From positions 1 through 54,661 of the forward strand of contig ONND01000011.1 of assembly GCA_900319105.1 (NCBI GenBank): DNA of 54,661 nt, read 5' to 3'. Positions 35,121-43,350 of the stretch are shown here, in pieces. This DNA is from an uncultured Bacteroidales bacterium. GTDB taxonomy: Bacteria > Bacteroidota > Bacteroidia > Bacteroidales > Paludibacteraceae. The position numbers and the translations under genes are program-made. The notes beneath the pieces were generated by a model that ran no database searches, had not been told where the DNA came from, and was given only the letters and a program-made list of their open reading frames with translations. The stretch's first letter is position 1; every line of letters begins with the position of its first letter.

Positions 35121-36154
35121 TATTCGAAGGCGCCCATGTGGAGCATATTCACCTCTTTGGGTGTGAGGAAACGCCATTTACCGCGACCTACGTTTTTCTT
35201 GGTCAAGCCGGCAAAAGAAACACGGTCGAGGTTAACTACCTTATACCCTACTTTCTCGAATATACGACGAACAACGCGGTTCTGTCCCGAGTGAATCTCC
35301 AGACCAATATGCTTGCGGTCCTCTTTGGGGAACTCCAGCGCGTCGGGGATGATACGCTCGTCGTCCAGTACGACACCGGCACGAACGATAGCTTCGTCCA
35401 CTTCCTCCAACTCACGGTCGAGAGTAACTGCGTAGATCTTCTTCTTATGGAACTTCGGGTGCGTCAACTTAGCTGCCAGGTCACCATCGTTGGTAAGCAG
35501 CAGTACACCGGTGGTATTACGGTCGAGACGACCTACCGGATAGATGCGCTCCTGACAGGCATTACGCACGATATCGATGACGGTATGACGCTCTTGCGGG
35601 TCGTCGGTGGTCGTCACCGTGTTCTTCGGTTTATTGAGCAGGATATAGACCTTACGTTCGCGACGAACGGGCTGGTCATGGAAACGAATATCATCCGTCG
35701 GCAGCACTTTAACGCCCAGCGAATCAGCTACTACTCCATTGACAGTAATGACACCGGCCTGAATAAAATCATCCGCCTCTCGACGGGAACAGATACCTGC
35801 GTTAGCAAGGTACTTATTCAGACGAACAGGCTTCGTCAGATCTTCATGCTGCTCACGATAAACTTGCTGTTTATGAGCCGAATAGAGTCCGTTATTACGT
35901 TTGGGTTTACCTCCGAACGGACGGTTCGGACGGTTGGGGCGCTCGCCGTTGGACGGACGTTCGCCGTTAAAAGAGCGATGAGGACGATCGGTTCGCTCTA
36001 CGCGCTCTGGATTAAAACCGAAAGCAGCGGGTTTGTCACCTTCGCGGTGGAATCGGGGACGAGCAGAAATCGGTTCGCCCTCTCTGCGGAAGCGCGGACG
36101 AGGTCTGCGCTCACCATTGTTGGAATTGTTGTCAAACATGTTTTCTCTAAACAT
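35120..36154 (-). CDS. rluB: pseudouridine synthase RluB family
   Basis: 344 aa. The N-terminal ~100 residues are a basic, Arg/Gly/Asn-rich disordered tail (RPRPRFRREGEP, NGERPNRPNRPFGGKPKRNN), common in Bacteroidota homologues. Then an S4 domain (VRLNKYLANAGICSRREADDFI) and the RsuA-type catalytic core with Asp in GRLDRNTTGVLLLTNDGDL. It modifies 23S rRNA. A second start at 36139 (MFDNNSNN) is possible because the first lies in a word repeat. Confidence 0.9.
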   Translation of the reverse strand: MFRENMFDNNSNNGERRPRPRFRREGEPISARPRFHREGDKPAAFGFNPERVERTDRPHRSFNGERPSNGERPNRPNRPFGGKPKRNNGLYSAHKQQVYREQHEDLTKPVRLNKYLANAGICSRREADDFIQAGVITVNGVVADSLGVKVLPTDDIRFHDQPVRRERKVYILLNKPKNTVTTTDDPQERHTVIDIVRNACQERIYPVGRLDRNTTGVLLLTNDGDLAAKLTHPKFHKKKIYAVTLDRELEEVDEAIVRAGVVLDDERIIPDALEFPKEDRKHIGLEIHSGQNRVVRRIFEKVGYKVVNLDRVSFAGLTKKNVGRGKWRFLTPKEVNMLHMGAFE

Positions 36155-36176
36155 TAAACTTAAAACTTAAAACTTT
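36148..36176. repeat. word repeat AAACTTAAAACTT
   Basis: Three degenerate copies of TAAAACTT abut and include the first rluB start codon. Confidence 0.75.
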
Positions 36177-36253
36177 TTTCCATATGTGACCCTCGCGGGC
36201 CAACATGCGTGCTCACGCACGCGAATAATAAATAATGTGAAAAGGCAAAAGCA

Positions 36254-36436
36254 TTAAGCTTCTGCCTTCTCGATTGCCAGTTTACCACGATAGTAGCCGC
36301 AAGACGGGCAAACAGTGTGGTAGATGTGAAGTGCGCCACAGTTCGGGCATGTAGCCAGTGTCGGGGCTTTCACTACGTCATGAGTACGACGTTTCGCTTG
36401 TCTGGTGTGCGATTGTCTTCTTTTAGGATGTGCCAT
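36254..36436 (-). CDS. rpmF: 50S ribosomal protein L32
   Basis: 60 aa. MAHPKRRQSHTRQAKRRTHD start and a zinc ribbon CPNCGALHIYHTVCPSCGYY. It follows the DUF177 gene as in most bacteria. The preceding gap carries an AAATGGTAAATGATTAAAT word repeat (36437-36475). Confidence 0.97.
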   Translation of the reverse strand: MAHPKRRQSHTRQAKRRTHDVVKAPTLATCPNCGALHIYHTVCPSCGYYRGKLAIEKAEA

Positions 36437-36475
36437 AATTATTTACAATTTAATCATTTACCATTTGTTTATATC
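36437..36475. repeat. word repeat AAATGGTAAATGATTAAATTG
   Basis: Minus-strand copies of (A)AATGGTAAATGATTAAAT lie directly upstream of the rpmF start; same word family as 30841-30877 and 38388-38424. Confidence 0.7.
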
Positions 36476-36479
36476 TTTA

Positions 36480-36938
36480 TCAATTTTCGGGTTCCGGCTC
36501 ATCACAGAGGTGATCATGGAGGAGAAGTTCCATTTGCTTATTGCACTCACCCGGTTGGTGACAGTGAACGAGCGGAATATTGATACTTACTATTTCATAA
36601 GCGAGCCAAGAGAGGTCGAGTTGGCTATTGGTCGTTGCAGGTCCGTCCTGTCCGTTAGCTTCCTCGTCTTCCGAGAAGATCTCTTGCTCTTCATCGATGT
36701 CAAGGGGCATTGGGTCGAGGCATCTATCGCACACAACAAAGACAGTTCCATGAACCGCTATATTGAGCTGATAGTCCTCCTCCCGGAGATTTAGCGTCGC
36801 TTTGCACTCCACCGTTCCGCTCAGGACCTCCGTCTTCTCAAGAGAAGCAAAGAAATCGTTATTGAGCTGTATATCAAATGAATGCGTTCCTATCGAAAGG
36901 CGCTTCAAGTCGATTGTATAGTGGTTCTGCTCGCTCAT
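36480..36938 (-). CDS. DUF177 (YceD family) protein
   Basis: 152 aa. Core of the family: CKATLNLREEDYQLNIAVHGTVFVVCDRCLDPMPLDI, with the paired cysteines typical of YceD. Known as a 23S rRNA accumulation protein in plants and E. coli, and almost always encoded before rpmF, as here. A hairpin sits 7 nt before its start codon. Confidence 0.9.
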   Translation of the reverse strand: MSEQNHYTIDLKRLSIGTHSFDIQLNNDFFASLEKTEVLSGTVECKATLNLREEDYQLNIAVHGTVFVVCDRCLDPMPLDIDEEQEIFSEDEEANGQDGPATTNSQLDLSWLAYEIVSINIPLVHCHQPGECNKQMELLLHDHLCDEPEPEN

Positions 36939-36944
36939 AGACGC

Positions 36945-36966
36945 AAAATCGCATAAGGGCGATTTT
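36945..36966 (-). promoter_or_regulatory. leader hairpin before the DUF177-rpmF genes
   Basis: Perfect 8-bp stem AAAATCGC-ccttat-GCGATTTT on the minus strand, in the 5' leader 7 nt from the start codon. It could control translation of this ribosomal-protein operon. No T run on the transcribed side. Confidence 0.45.
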
Positions 36967-37001
36967 TCTCGTGTTTACCACACTCGATTAAAAATCGGGT
37001 G

Positions 37002-37032
37002 CAAAGGTACTGCTTTTTTTTGAATTATGCAA
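37002..37032 (-). promoter_or_regulatory. promoter of DUF177-rpmF
   Basis: Minus strand TTGCATAATTC at 37032-37022, A-tract, GCAG, TACCTTTG at 37009-37002; 23 nt register. Confidence 0.88.
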
Positions 37033-37094
37033 GATTTTTGTGAAAAATAATCGTTTTTCTTTGCAAAATAAGAACTTTTTCACATAATTATTTA

Positions 37095-38135
37095 TCAGCA
37101 AGCCTCGAATTGACGCAAGAAACGGACATCGTTCTCGGAGAAGAGACGCAGATCCTTGACGCGGTACTTGAGGTTCGTGATACGCTCAACGCCCATACCG
37201 AACGCATAGCCGCTATAGACCTTGCTGTCGATGCCGCAGGACTCCAACACATTTGGATCAACCATGCCGCAACCGAGGATCTCCACCCATCCGGTGCCTT
37301 TGCAGAACGAGCAGCCCTTGCCGCCGCAGATGTTACAACTGATATCCATCTCGGCACTCGGCTCTGTGAACGGGAAATAAGAGGGACGCAGACGGATCTT
37401 CGTCTCCGGGCCGAACATCTCTTTCGAGAAATAAAGCAAGGCTTCGCGCAGATCAGCAAAGCTGACATTCTTATCAATATACAATCCTTCTACCTGATGG
37501 AAGAAACAGTGTGCTCGCGCCGAGATCGCTTCGTTGCGATATACTCTACCCGGGCAAAGCACGCGGATAGGCGGCTTCTGGCTCGTCATAACGCGGGTTT
37601 GCACAGACGATGTATGCGAGCGAAGGAGCACGTCGGTCGGTTTCTGTACTCCAATCTCCTTCTCAATAAAGAAGGTATCCTGCATGTCGCGTGCCGGGTG
37701 TTCCGGTGCAAAATTCAGCATGCCATATACGTGCTTATCATCCTCTACCTCAGGTCCTTGCGCAATCGTAAAACCGATACGGGAAAAGATATCCTCTATC
37801 TCTTCGCGAACCAACGAAAGCGGATGACGTGTACCAAGTGCTATCGGATCCGGCGTACGGGTAAGATCCAACTTATCTGCCTCCGCGCGCTTCGCCTCAA
37901 ACTGCTCTTTGAGCTCATTGATGCGTCCTTCCGCCGTCTGACGAAGCTGGTTCAGCATCTGTCCCAACTCACGTTTCTCCTCCGGAGCGACATTGCGGAA
38001 CTCGTTAAACAGCCCCGTGATCTCACCTTTCTTACTGAGATACTTGATACGCAACGCTTCCAACTCGTCAGCGCTCGACGCTTTCAAGTCCTGTACCTGC
38101 GTCAATAATGATTGAATACTATCTTTTAATGCCAT
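37095..38135 (-). CDS. pheS: phenylalanyl-tRNA synthetase alpha subunit
   Basis: 346 aa class II aminoacyl-tRNA synthetase subunit. N-terminal coiled coil (ELEALRIKYLSKKGEITGLFNEF), motif 2 region LLRSHTSSVQTRVM, VYRNEAISARAHCFFHQVEGL, motif 3 GYAFGMGVERITNLKY. The CNICGGKGCSFCKGTG insertion is a zinc-knuckle-like pair seen in Bacteroidota PheS. pheT is not adjacent, as is normal in this phylum. Confidence 0.95.
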   Translation of the reverse strand: MALKDSIQSLLTQVQDLKASSADELEALRIKYLSKKGEITGLFNEFRNVAPEEKRELGQMLNQLRQTAEGRINELKEQFEAKRAEADKLDLTRTPDPIALGTRHPLSLVREEIEDIFSRIGFTIAQGPEVEDDKHVYGMLNFAPEHPARDMQDTFFIEKEIGVQKPTDVLLRSHTSSVQTRVMTSQKPPIRVLCPGRVYRNEAISARAHCFFHQVEGLYIDKNVSFADLREALLYFSKEMFGPETKIRLRPSYFPFTEPSAEMDISCNICGGKGCSFCKGTGWVEILGCGMVDPNVLESCGIDSKVYSGYAFGMGVERITNLKYRVKDLRLFSENDVRFLRQFEAC

Positions 38136-38187
38136 AATTCGTTTGACCTTTTGGCCATTTATCCTATATGATTTTCAAAATCGGGTG

Positions 38188-38218
38188 CAAAGGTACAACA
38201 AAAATTTGGAATACACAA
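38188..38218 (-). promoter_or_regulatory. pheS promoter
   Basis: Minus strand TTGTGTATTCC at 38218-38208 and TACCTTTG at 38195-38188; 23 nt register. The leader holds a GATTTT/AAAATC palindrome. Confidence 0.82.
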
Positions 38219-38269
38219 GGATTTGACGGTAAAAATCTGCTTTAGGAGAATATTTTTTATATAAATGAT

Positions 38270-38301
38270 TTGCATATGTCCCTAAAAAGTTGTACCTTTG
38301 C
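38270..38301 (+). promoter_or_regulatory. promoter of the nitroreductase gene
   Basis: TTGCATATGTC at 38270-38280 and TACCTTTG at 38293-38300; 23 nt register. Confidence 0.88.
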
Positions 38302-38328
38302 ACCCAAATTTACAAATAAATCAAAGTT

Positions 38329-38925
38329 ATGAAAAAATTCTTCCTTTTTGCATGTGTAGCGGCAATGTTCGCTTCCTGCGCTCAAAAAAATGGCCAAATG
38401 GTAAATGACCAAATGGTAAATGGCTTTATGGATTTGGCACGTGCGAGGTTCGCTGTGCGTGAGTACGACCAAAAGCCGGTTGAGCAGGCAAAGATCGATT
38501 CGATCCTGGAAGCAGGACGTCTCGCTCCGACGGCTAAGAACATACAGCCGCAACATATCTATGTGCTGCAAAGTCCGGAGGCTATCATAAAGATCAATGC
38601 CCTGACCCGCTGCGCATATCAGGCACCGGTAGTGTTCCTCGTTTGTTATGACACCGACTTGGCATGGACCAAAGATGGCGAAAGTTCGGGAAACATGGAC
38701 TGCTCGATTGTGGGTACACACATGATGCTTGAAGCTACCGAATTAGGTTTGGGAACCTGCTGGGTAAAGTGGTTTGACCCCGCAGAAGTAGCCGCAGCCT
38801 TCGACTTGCCCGCCAACCACAAACCATCTTTCCTCATGCCGTGCGGCTATGCTGCCGAGGGTGTGCAACCCAGCGAAAATCATTTCAGCCGCAAACCGCT
38901 TTCCGAGACCGTGACATACAAATAA
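38329..38925 (+). CDS. nitroreductase family lipoprotein
   Basis: 198 aa. Lipobox MFASC (Cys17) followed by the repeat-coded linker AQKNGQMVNDQMVNG, then an FMN nitroreductase fold (ARARFAVREYDQKPVEQAKIDSILEAGRLAPTAKNIQPQHIYVL; GTHMMLEATELGLGTCWVKWF). Reduces nitro groups or quinones with NAD(P)H, here anchored to the envelope, which is unusual because flavin enzymes of this type are normally cytosolic. The linker word repeat makes up 13 residues. Confidence 0.88.
   Translation: MKKFFLFACVAAMFASCAQKNGQMVNDQMVNGFMDLARARFAVREYDQKPVEQAKIDSILEAGRLAPTAKNIQPQHIYVLQSPEAIIKINALTRCAYQAPVVFLVCYDTDLAWTKDGESSGNMDCSIVGTHMMLEATELGLGTCWVKWFDPAEVAAAFDLPANHKPSFLMPCGYAAEGVQPSENHFSRKPLSETVTYK
38388..38424. repeat. 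word repeat AAATGGTAAATGACC in a lipoprotein linker
   Basis: AATGGCCAAATGGTAAATG then ACCAAATGGTAAATGG, in frame, coding for NGQMVNDQMVNG right after the lipidated Cys region. Confidence 0.9.
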
Positions 38926-38929
38926 GCCG

Positions 38930-39637
38930 ATGAAACAATACAAGGCTGTTTTTCTGGATTGGGACGATACGATCGGCGACTGGACAAATGCCGAACATAA
39001 GGCTTTACAAGATATCTTTGAGACGTACCATCTAAGCCAACTATATCCTGCTTTTGAGGATTTTATGTCTGCTTACAAACCCTATAACTTGGAATTATGG
39101 GGTAGATATGGGCGTGGTGAGATAACCAAAGATTACCTGCACTTCGAGCGTTTTTACCAACCTCTAAAACCGGATGAGGAACCTGATTTAAACAACTGTC
39201 CCAAAGATCTTCTGGCGCATCAAATAGGAAAGGATTTCCTCCGGCTGACGAATAAGTACTTCTCATTGCTGCCGGATGCGGAACGGGTTGTTCGGAGATT
39301 AGCGGATAAATATCCTTTGACGATCGTGTCAAATGGCTTTCGGGAAGTGCAGTACTACAAATTAGAGCACTCCGGTCTGGCCAACTGCTTTGCGCATACC
39401 CTCATCAGCGACGAGATAGGAATCAATAAGCCCCAACCCGAAATCTTCCGCATCGCTTTAGAGCGCAACGGGATGCAAGCGGAAGATGTCGTTATGATCG
39501 GAGACAGTTATTCTTCCGACATTGCAGGAGCCAAAGCTGCCGGAATTGACCAGATTTGGATTCATTCGGGAGAAACAACCGAAGCAGCCACTTACATCGT
39601 TCCGAAACTGACAGATGTCTTAACCATCCTTTGTTAA
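38930..39637 (+). CDS. HAD family hydrolase, YjjG-like
   Basis: 235 aa. HAD motif I FLDWDDTIGD (Asp nucleophile and acid), motif II IVSNG, motif III Lys in INKPQPEIF, motif IV GDSYSSDIAGA. YjjG relatives dephosphorylate noncanonical pyrimidine nucleotides. It lies 4 bp after the nitroreductase gene and shares 4 bp with the 3' end of the AraC gene on the other strand. Confidence 0.9.
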   Translation: MKQYKAVFLDWDDTIGDWTNAEHKALQDIFETYHLSQLYPAFEDFMSAYKPYNLELWGRYGRGEITKDYLHFERFYQPLKPDEEPDLNNCPKDLLAHQIGKDFLRLTNKYFSLLPDAERVVRRLADKYPLTIVSNGFREVQYYKLEHSGLANCFAHTLISDEIGINKPQPEIFRIALERNGMQAEDVVMIGDSYSSDIAGAKAAGIDQIWIHSGETTEAATYIVPKLTDVLTILC

Positions 39638-40477
39638 TCATTCCCGCGCATGTACTCGCCCGGAGTGATGCCGGTTTTGTTCTTGAACATACGCGTGAAA
39701 TGATGCGGGTAATCGAAACCGAGCATATATGCCGTTTCGCTGATACTTCGGCCGCTCATGAGGATGTTTTTCGCAACCCGGATGATATACGATTGGATAT
39801 ATTCCTTGGCGGAAGCACCTGTCGCTTGTTTGACTAAATCCCCGAAATACCCTGCTGAATACGCCATCTCCGAGGCGCAATACGCTACCGTCGGCAAGCC
39901 TTTTTCGGCTTGCCGCAGCCGTAATCCGTGCATTCTGCCGCCAATAAGCCCGCTGGCAATAATCCAAAATCAAGCGCAAATACCCTACCACTATATTCCG
40001 CAATGCCGAACTATCCTTATGCGCTTTCAGTTCTTCGCGCAGAGCGCTTATGAGCATCTCTATCGCGTCCCATTCCTTCGGATCCAAAGGCAGCGAGTCG
40101 GTGAAGAAATACGAGAAGAAATTATACTCCGCGATGTGCGCCTCTAAATCGGTCTTACTCATCAACTCCGGTGACCACAACACCGCCCAACCATTCAGGA
40201 AAAGCGGATTGCCGTCATCCTCTCTGCCGCCTATTTGTCCCGGCGCAACGGCAATCACCGACCATTCGCTCACCTGCACAGGCCGCACGCCGTAAGACAA
40301 GTTCTGCGGAAACTCCCGTTGGATGAACAGCCCGTACACGCCATAACTGTTCATGCTCGTCCTGACTCCCTTCTCCAGTTCATCGAAATGAACCACACTA
40401 ATCAGCGGATGCAAGACCTCCGCTTCCAAATGCCGTGCATACACATTCGGCTCTCGTATATTCAGGACTTTTTTCAT
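39634..40477 (-). pseudogene. AraC family regulator, frameshifted
   Basis: The N-terminal part (from ATG 40477, cupin-like sensor: FIQREFPQNLSYGVRPVQVSEW...LRLILDYCQRAYWRQNARI) continues in the wrong frame after about 39930. The intact HTH part (GLPTVAYCASEMAYSAGYFGDLVK, ISETAYMLGFDYPHHFTRMFK, GITPGEYM) is in the +1-shifted frame from ATG 39933. The linker between is shorter than in family members, so a small deletion with a frameshift is likely. Either a pseudogene, two separate polypeptides or an assembly error. Confidence 0.75.
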
Positions 40478-40496
40478 AAGGGCTGCAATTTGGCTG

Positions 40497-40527
40497 CAAA
40501 GGTACAATTTTTTATCGAAATATGCAA
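40497..40527 (-). promoter_or_regulatory. promoter of the AraC gene
   Basis: Minus strand TTGCATATTTC at 40527-40517 and TACCTTTG at 40504-40497; 23 nt register. Intact although the gene is broken. Confidence 0.85.
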
Positions 40528-40650
40528 AAATGGCAGTCAAAAAATCATCTTTTTTTGCATTTTCTGCAAAAATGGTAGTAATTCGGCAAATATATGTTAT
40601 TCTATATACGACAAAAGCAGTAATTTTGCAGCAAATTTCAAAAGAACATT

Positions 40651-41175
40651 ATGAGACATTTCGTAACACTTGTTTTTGCGCTGAGCACAATGACCCTTAT
40701 GGCACAAACACCTATTAACATCATCGTCGGTTCGAAGACCTTTACTGCTACGCTCGCTGATTCCGAAACAGGCGAAGCTTTTGCTGCCTTATTACCCCTG
40801 ACCGTCACGATGAACGAGCTGAACGGCAATGAGAAATACCATTACCTCAGTTCCTCTCTTCCCACCGCCGCATACAGGCCCGGCACAATCCACGCCGGCG
40901 ATCTGATGCTCTACGGCAACAACTGCGTAGTCCTTTTCTACGAGACCTTCAACACCTCTTATTCCTATACCCGCCTCGGCGCAATAGACAACCCTTCCGG
41001 CCTTGCCGCCGCTCTCGGTTCCGGTAACGTCTCCGTCCGTTTTGAAAAAGGACAAACCACAAACCTCACCACAACCCTCTCCCAAAGAGAGGGAGTAAAG
41101 GTGCTCCGTAACGGACAACTCTATATAAGATACAATGGAACAATGTACAATGTACAAGGGGAAATAGTGAAATAG
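40651..41175 (+). CDS. secreted cyclophilin-like fold protein with C-terminal tail
   Basis: 174 aa. Signal peptide (LSTMTLMAQ), then a cyclophilin-like domain: NIIVGSKTFTATLADSETGEAFAALLPLTVTMNELNGNEKYHYL, GDLMLYGNNCVVLFYETF, YTRLGAIDNPSGLAAALGSG. After it comes a palindromic element (TTTLSQREG) and the tail VLRNGQLYIRYNG-x-YNVQGEIVK, shared with the DUF4832 protein. The tail also includes a TACAATG word repeat. A -7 TAATTTTG at 40620-40627 is present with a weak -33. Enzymatic role unknown. Confidence 0.82.
   Translation: MRHFVTLVFALSTMTLMAQTPINIIVGSKTFTATLADSETGEAFAALLPLTVTMNELNGNEKYHYLSSSLPTAAYRPGTIHAGDLMLYGNNCVVLFYETFNTSYSYTRLGAIDNPSGLAAALGSGNVSVRFEKGQTTNLTTTLSQREGVKVLRNGQLYIRYNGTMYNVQGEIVK
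41074..41094. repeat. short GC-rich palindrome in coding sequence
   Basis: CCCTCTC-ccaaa-GAGAGGG in frame at the junction between the cyclophilin-like domain and the C-terminal tail; core of the palindromic element class. Confidence 0.65.
41131..41160. repeat. word repeat ACAATGTACAATGTACAA in coding sequence
   Basis: Copies of TACAATG / AACAATG in the last codons (YNGTMYNVQG) of the cyclophilin-like protein. Confidence 0.65.
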
Positions 41176-41195
41176 TTCTTTTCTTCCCGTTATTT

Positions 41196-41227
41196 TTGTG
41201 TATTTGAAAAAAAAGTAGTAATTTTGC
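41196..41227 (+). promoter_or_regulatory. promoter of the ABM lipoprotein gene set
   Basis: TTGTGTATTTG at 41196-41206, A-tract, TAATTTTG at 41219-41226; 23 nt register. Upstream of four genes to 43350. Confidence 0.82.
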
Positions 41228-41254
41228 AGCGGAATTCAAATAATAAGATCATAA

Positions 41255-41683
41255 ATGACCAATAAATTTTTATTCTTCTTTTTGCTCGCAGCAGTCACTT
41301 TTGCAGCATGCAATAAATCCGATAGGAAAATGACAAATGACCAATTACAAATGACAAATGCTTTGCTGGTTCGTATCGCTGAGATCGAGGTGAATGAGGG
41401 ATATTTGGAGGAATATCTCGCGGCGGCACATAATGTGGGCACGAAGTCTGTGGAAAGTGAAGAGGGCGTAATTTGTATCTTCCCGATGCAGGTCAAGGAC
41501 TCGCCGAACACGATCCGCATTTTGGAGATTTACCGCGACGAAGAGGCTTATCAGGCACATTTGCAGACTCCACATTTCCTCGAATACAAACAAGGCACGC
41601 TACATATGGTCAAGTCGCTGCAACTCGTAGCCACCGAGCCGCTTGCGCCGGAGGCCATGCCGATGATCTTCAAGAAATATTAA
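41255..41683 (+). CDS. antibiotic biosynthesis monooxygenase (ABM) domain lipoprotein
   Basis: 142 aa. Lipobox TFAAC (about Cys20), a repeat-coded linker KMTNDQLQMTN, then a ferredoxin-like ABM domain (LLVRIAEIEVNEGYLEEYLAAAHNVGTKSVESEEGVICIFPMQVKDSPNTIRILEIYRDEEAYQAHLQTPHFLEYK). ABM proteins oxidise quinol-like or aromatic compounds without cofactors. The start codon is also in an AAATGACC word. Confidence 0.88.
   Translation: MTNKFLFFFLLAAVTFAACNKSDRKMTNDQLQMTNALLVRIAEIEVNEGYLEEYLAAAHNVGTKSVESEEGVICIFPMQVKDSPNTIRILEIYRDEEAYQAHLQTPHFLEYKQGTLHMVKSLQLVATEPLAPEAMPMIFKKY
41326..41361. repeat. word repeat AAATGACAAATGACC in a lipoprotein linker
   Basis: AAAATGACAAATGACCAATT then ACAAATGACAAATG, coding KMTNDQLQMTN right after the lipobox region. 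Confidence 0.9.
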
Positions 41684-41701
41684 CAGAAAACAGAATACAT
41701 T

Positions 41702-42217
41702 ATGAACGTATTGATTCTTCAGGCTTCGCCGAGAGCGAAGGGTAACACCGCTTGGATGGCGGACGAATACAAGAACGCAGCCGAGGCTGCAGGACATAGC
41801 GTGACGCTCGTGAACGTGGCGCACAAACATATCGCAGGTTGTCTGGCGTGCGAGTACTGCCACGGCAAGGGCAACGGCGCGTGCATCCAGAAAGACGACA
41901 TGCAGGAACTCTATCCTTTGATGGCAGAGGCGGAAGTGCTGGTTTTGGCGGCACCTATTTATTATTTCACGCTCTGCGCGCAGATCCAGGCGCCTATTCA
42001 GCGAATGTACTGCGTTAACGCGCCGGCTAAAGTGAAGAAGATGGCGTTGCTTTGTTCGTCTTATTCGCCGAGTGTCTATGATGGCGCAACGGCTGAGTTC
42101 CGCGACATCTGCAACTACTGGCATGCCGAGAATATGGGCGTTGTAACCGCAAAAATCGACGAGCAGAAGACCGATGCTACGAAGCAGAAAATCGTTGAGT
42201 TGGTAGCGAAGTTATGA
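41702..42217 (+). CDS. flavodoxin-like NAD(P)H-dependent oxidoreductase
   Basis: 171 aa flavodoxin fold (VLILQASPRAKGNTAWMADEY, VLVLAAPIYYF). A cysteine cluster CLACEYCHGKGNGAC (C-x2-C-x2-C-x7-C) resembles the iron-sulfur flavoprotein motif. Cytosolic. Its stop overlaps the next start (ATGA). Confidence 0.88.
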   Translation: MNVLILQASPRAKGNTAWMADEYKNAAEAAGHSVTLVNVAHKHIAGCLACEYCHGKGNGACIQKDDMQELYPLMAEAEVLVLAAPIYYFTLCAQIQAPIQRMYCVNAPAKVKKMALLCSSYSPSVYDGATAEFRDICNYWHAENMGVVTAKIDEQKTDATKQKIVELVAKL

Positions 42218-43350
42218 GAAAAATTATGACCCTTGCTTTGGCTGTATTGCTGGTTGCATGCAGCCCAAAACAGAAGACAGAAACAAGAGATATGAATCAA
42301 CTTTCGTTTACAACGGAGCAGGCGGCGTGGATGAGTGCTATCGCTTGCGATGAGGCTAAGGGAGACCTGGTGGCGTTGGAGTCGGCTATTCATAACGGGT
42401 TGGAGGCTGAATTGACGGTTAGCCAGATCAAGGAAGCACTCTCGCAGTTGTATGCCTATACGGGTTTTCCGCGGAGTCTGAATGCGCTGGGCGTGTTGCA
42501 GCGTGTTATTGGTGATCGCCAGGCGAAAGGAGTCAAGGTTCTTATGGGCGAGGATGCAAGTCCTTTGAACGAGGATTATGACGCACTTAAAGAAGGTACA
42601 CGCGTGCAGACGCAGTTGGTGGGCAGGGCTTTTGAGTATGAGTTTGCGGAAGCGACGGATTATTACCTGAAGGCGCATTTATTCGGAGATATTTTTGCCC
42701 GTGATAACCTGACTTATGCTGACCGTGAGTTGGTGACTGTTTCTGCCTTGAGCGGTTTGGAAGGCGTGGAACCGCAACTCAAAGCCCACATCGCCGGCGC
42801 ACGCAATATGGGTGTGACCGAAGAGCAGTTGCAAGGCATTGTGGTGGCTCTCGCGGCAAATGGTCTTCTGGCGAAAGCCGGACGCTTGGCAAAAGCTTAT
42901 GATGAGTTATCCAACAGCGACAGCGGTCTAACAGTGGAACGGTCTAACAGCGAAAGCGGTCCAGCAACGAAGTGGTCTGTTGGCTCGCCCAACTCCGCTT
43001 ACGCCCAGTATTTCGTGGGCCAGAGTTTTCTGCAACCGTATTTTGGCGGTGTAGCGAATGTGACGTTTGAGCCGCGTTGCCGCAATAACTGGCATGTTCA
43101 CCACGGAGCGGTACAAGTGCTGATCTGCGTGAGCGGCAAAGGTTGGTATCAGGAGTGGAACAAACCCGCAGTTGCGCTTACTCCGGGAACCGTGATTGCT
43201 ATTCCTGAAGGCGTCAAACACTGGCATTGAGCCGCGGCGGACTCGTGGATGCAGCACTTGGCGATTCACACCCAAGAGCAACCGGGCGCCACGAACGAAT
43301 GGCTCGAACCCGTTAGCGATGCGCAATATAACAAATTGATTACGTTTTAA
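42214..43350 (+). pseudogene. carboxymuconolactone decarboxylase-cupin lipoprotein with internal TGA
   Basis: Lipobox VLLVAC, two carboxymuconolactone-decarboxylase (AhpD-like) domains (residues about 30-115 and 135-225), a repeat-coded linker (NSDSGLTVERSNSESGPATK), then a C-terminal cupin (NNWHVHHGAVQVLICVSGKG, VIAIPEGVKHWH). The frame meets TGA at 43228-43230 and then continues as AAADSWMQHLAIHTQEQPG...NEWLEPVSDAQYNKLITF to TAA at 43350. Homologues read HWHGAA here, so a GGA glycine codon mutated to TGA. The truncated 338-aa form still has most of the cupin. Confidence 0.8.
42911..42978. repeat. word repeat GGTCTAACAG / CAGCGAAAGCGG in an interdomain linker
   Basis: AACAGCGACAGCGGTCTAACA and AACGGTCTAACAGCGAAAGC then GGTCCAGCAACG link the CMD and cupin domains in frame. 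A related word, GGTCTAACAGGC, is in the activase linker at 44457-44496. Confidence 0.85.

Noticed and set aside
43228-43230. TGA as a recoded sense codon (Gly or Sec)
   Set aside because: Gly reassignment is known only in other phyla, other genes here end at TGA, and no selenocysteine context is visible. A point mutation or error is simpler.
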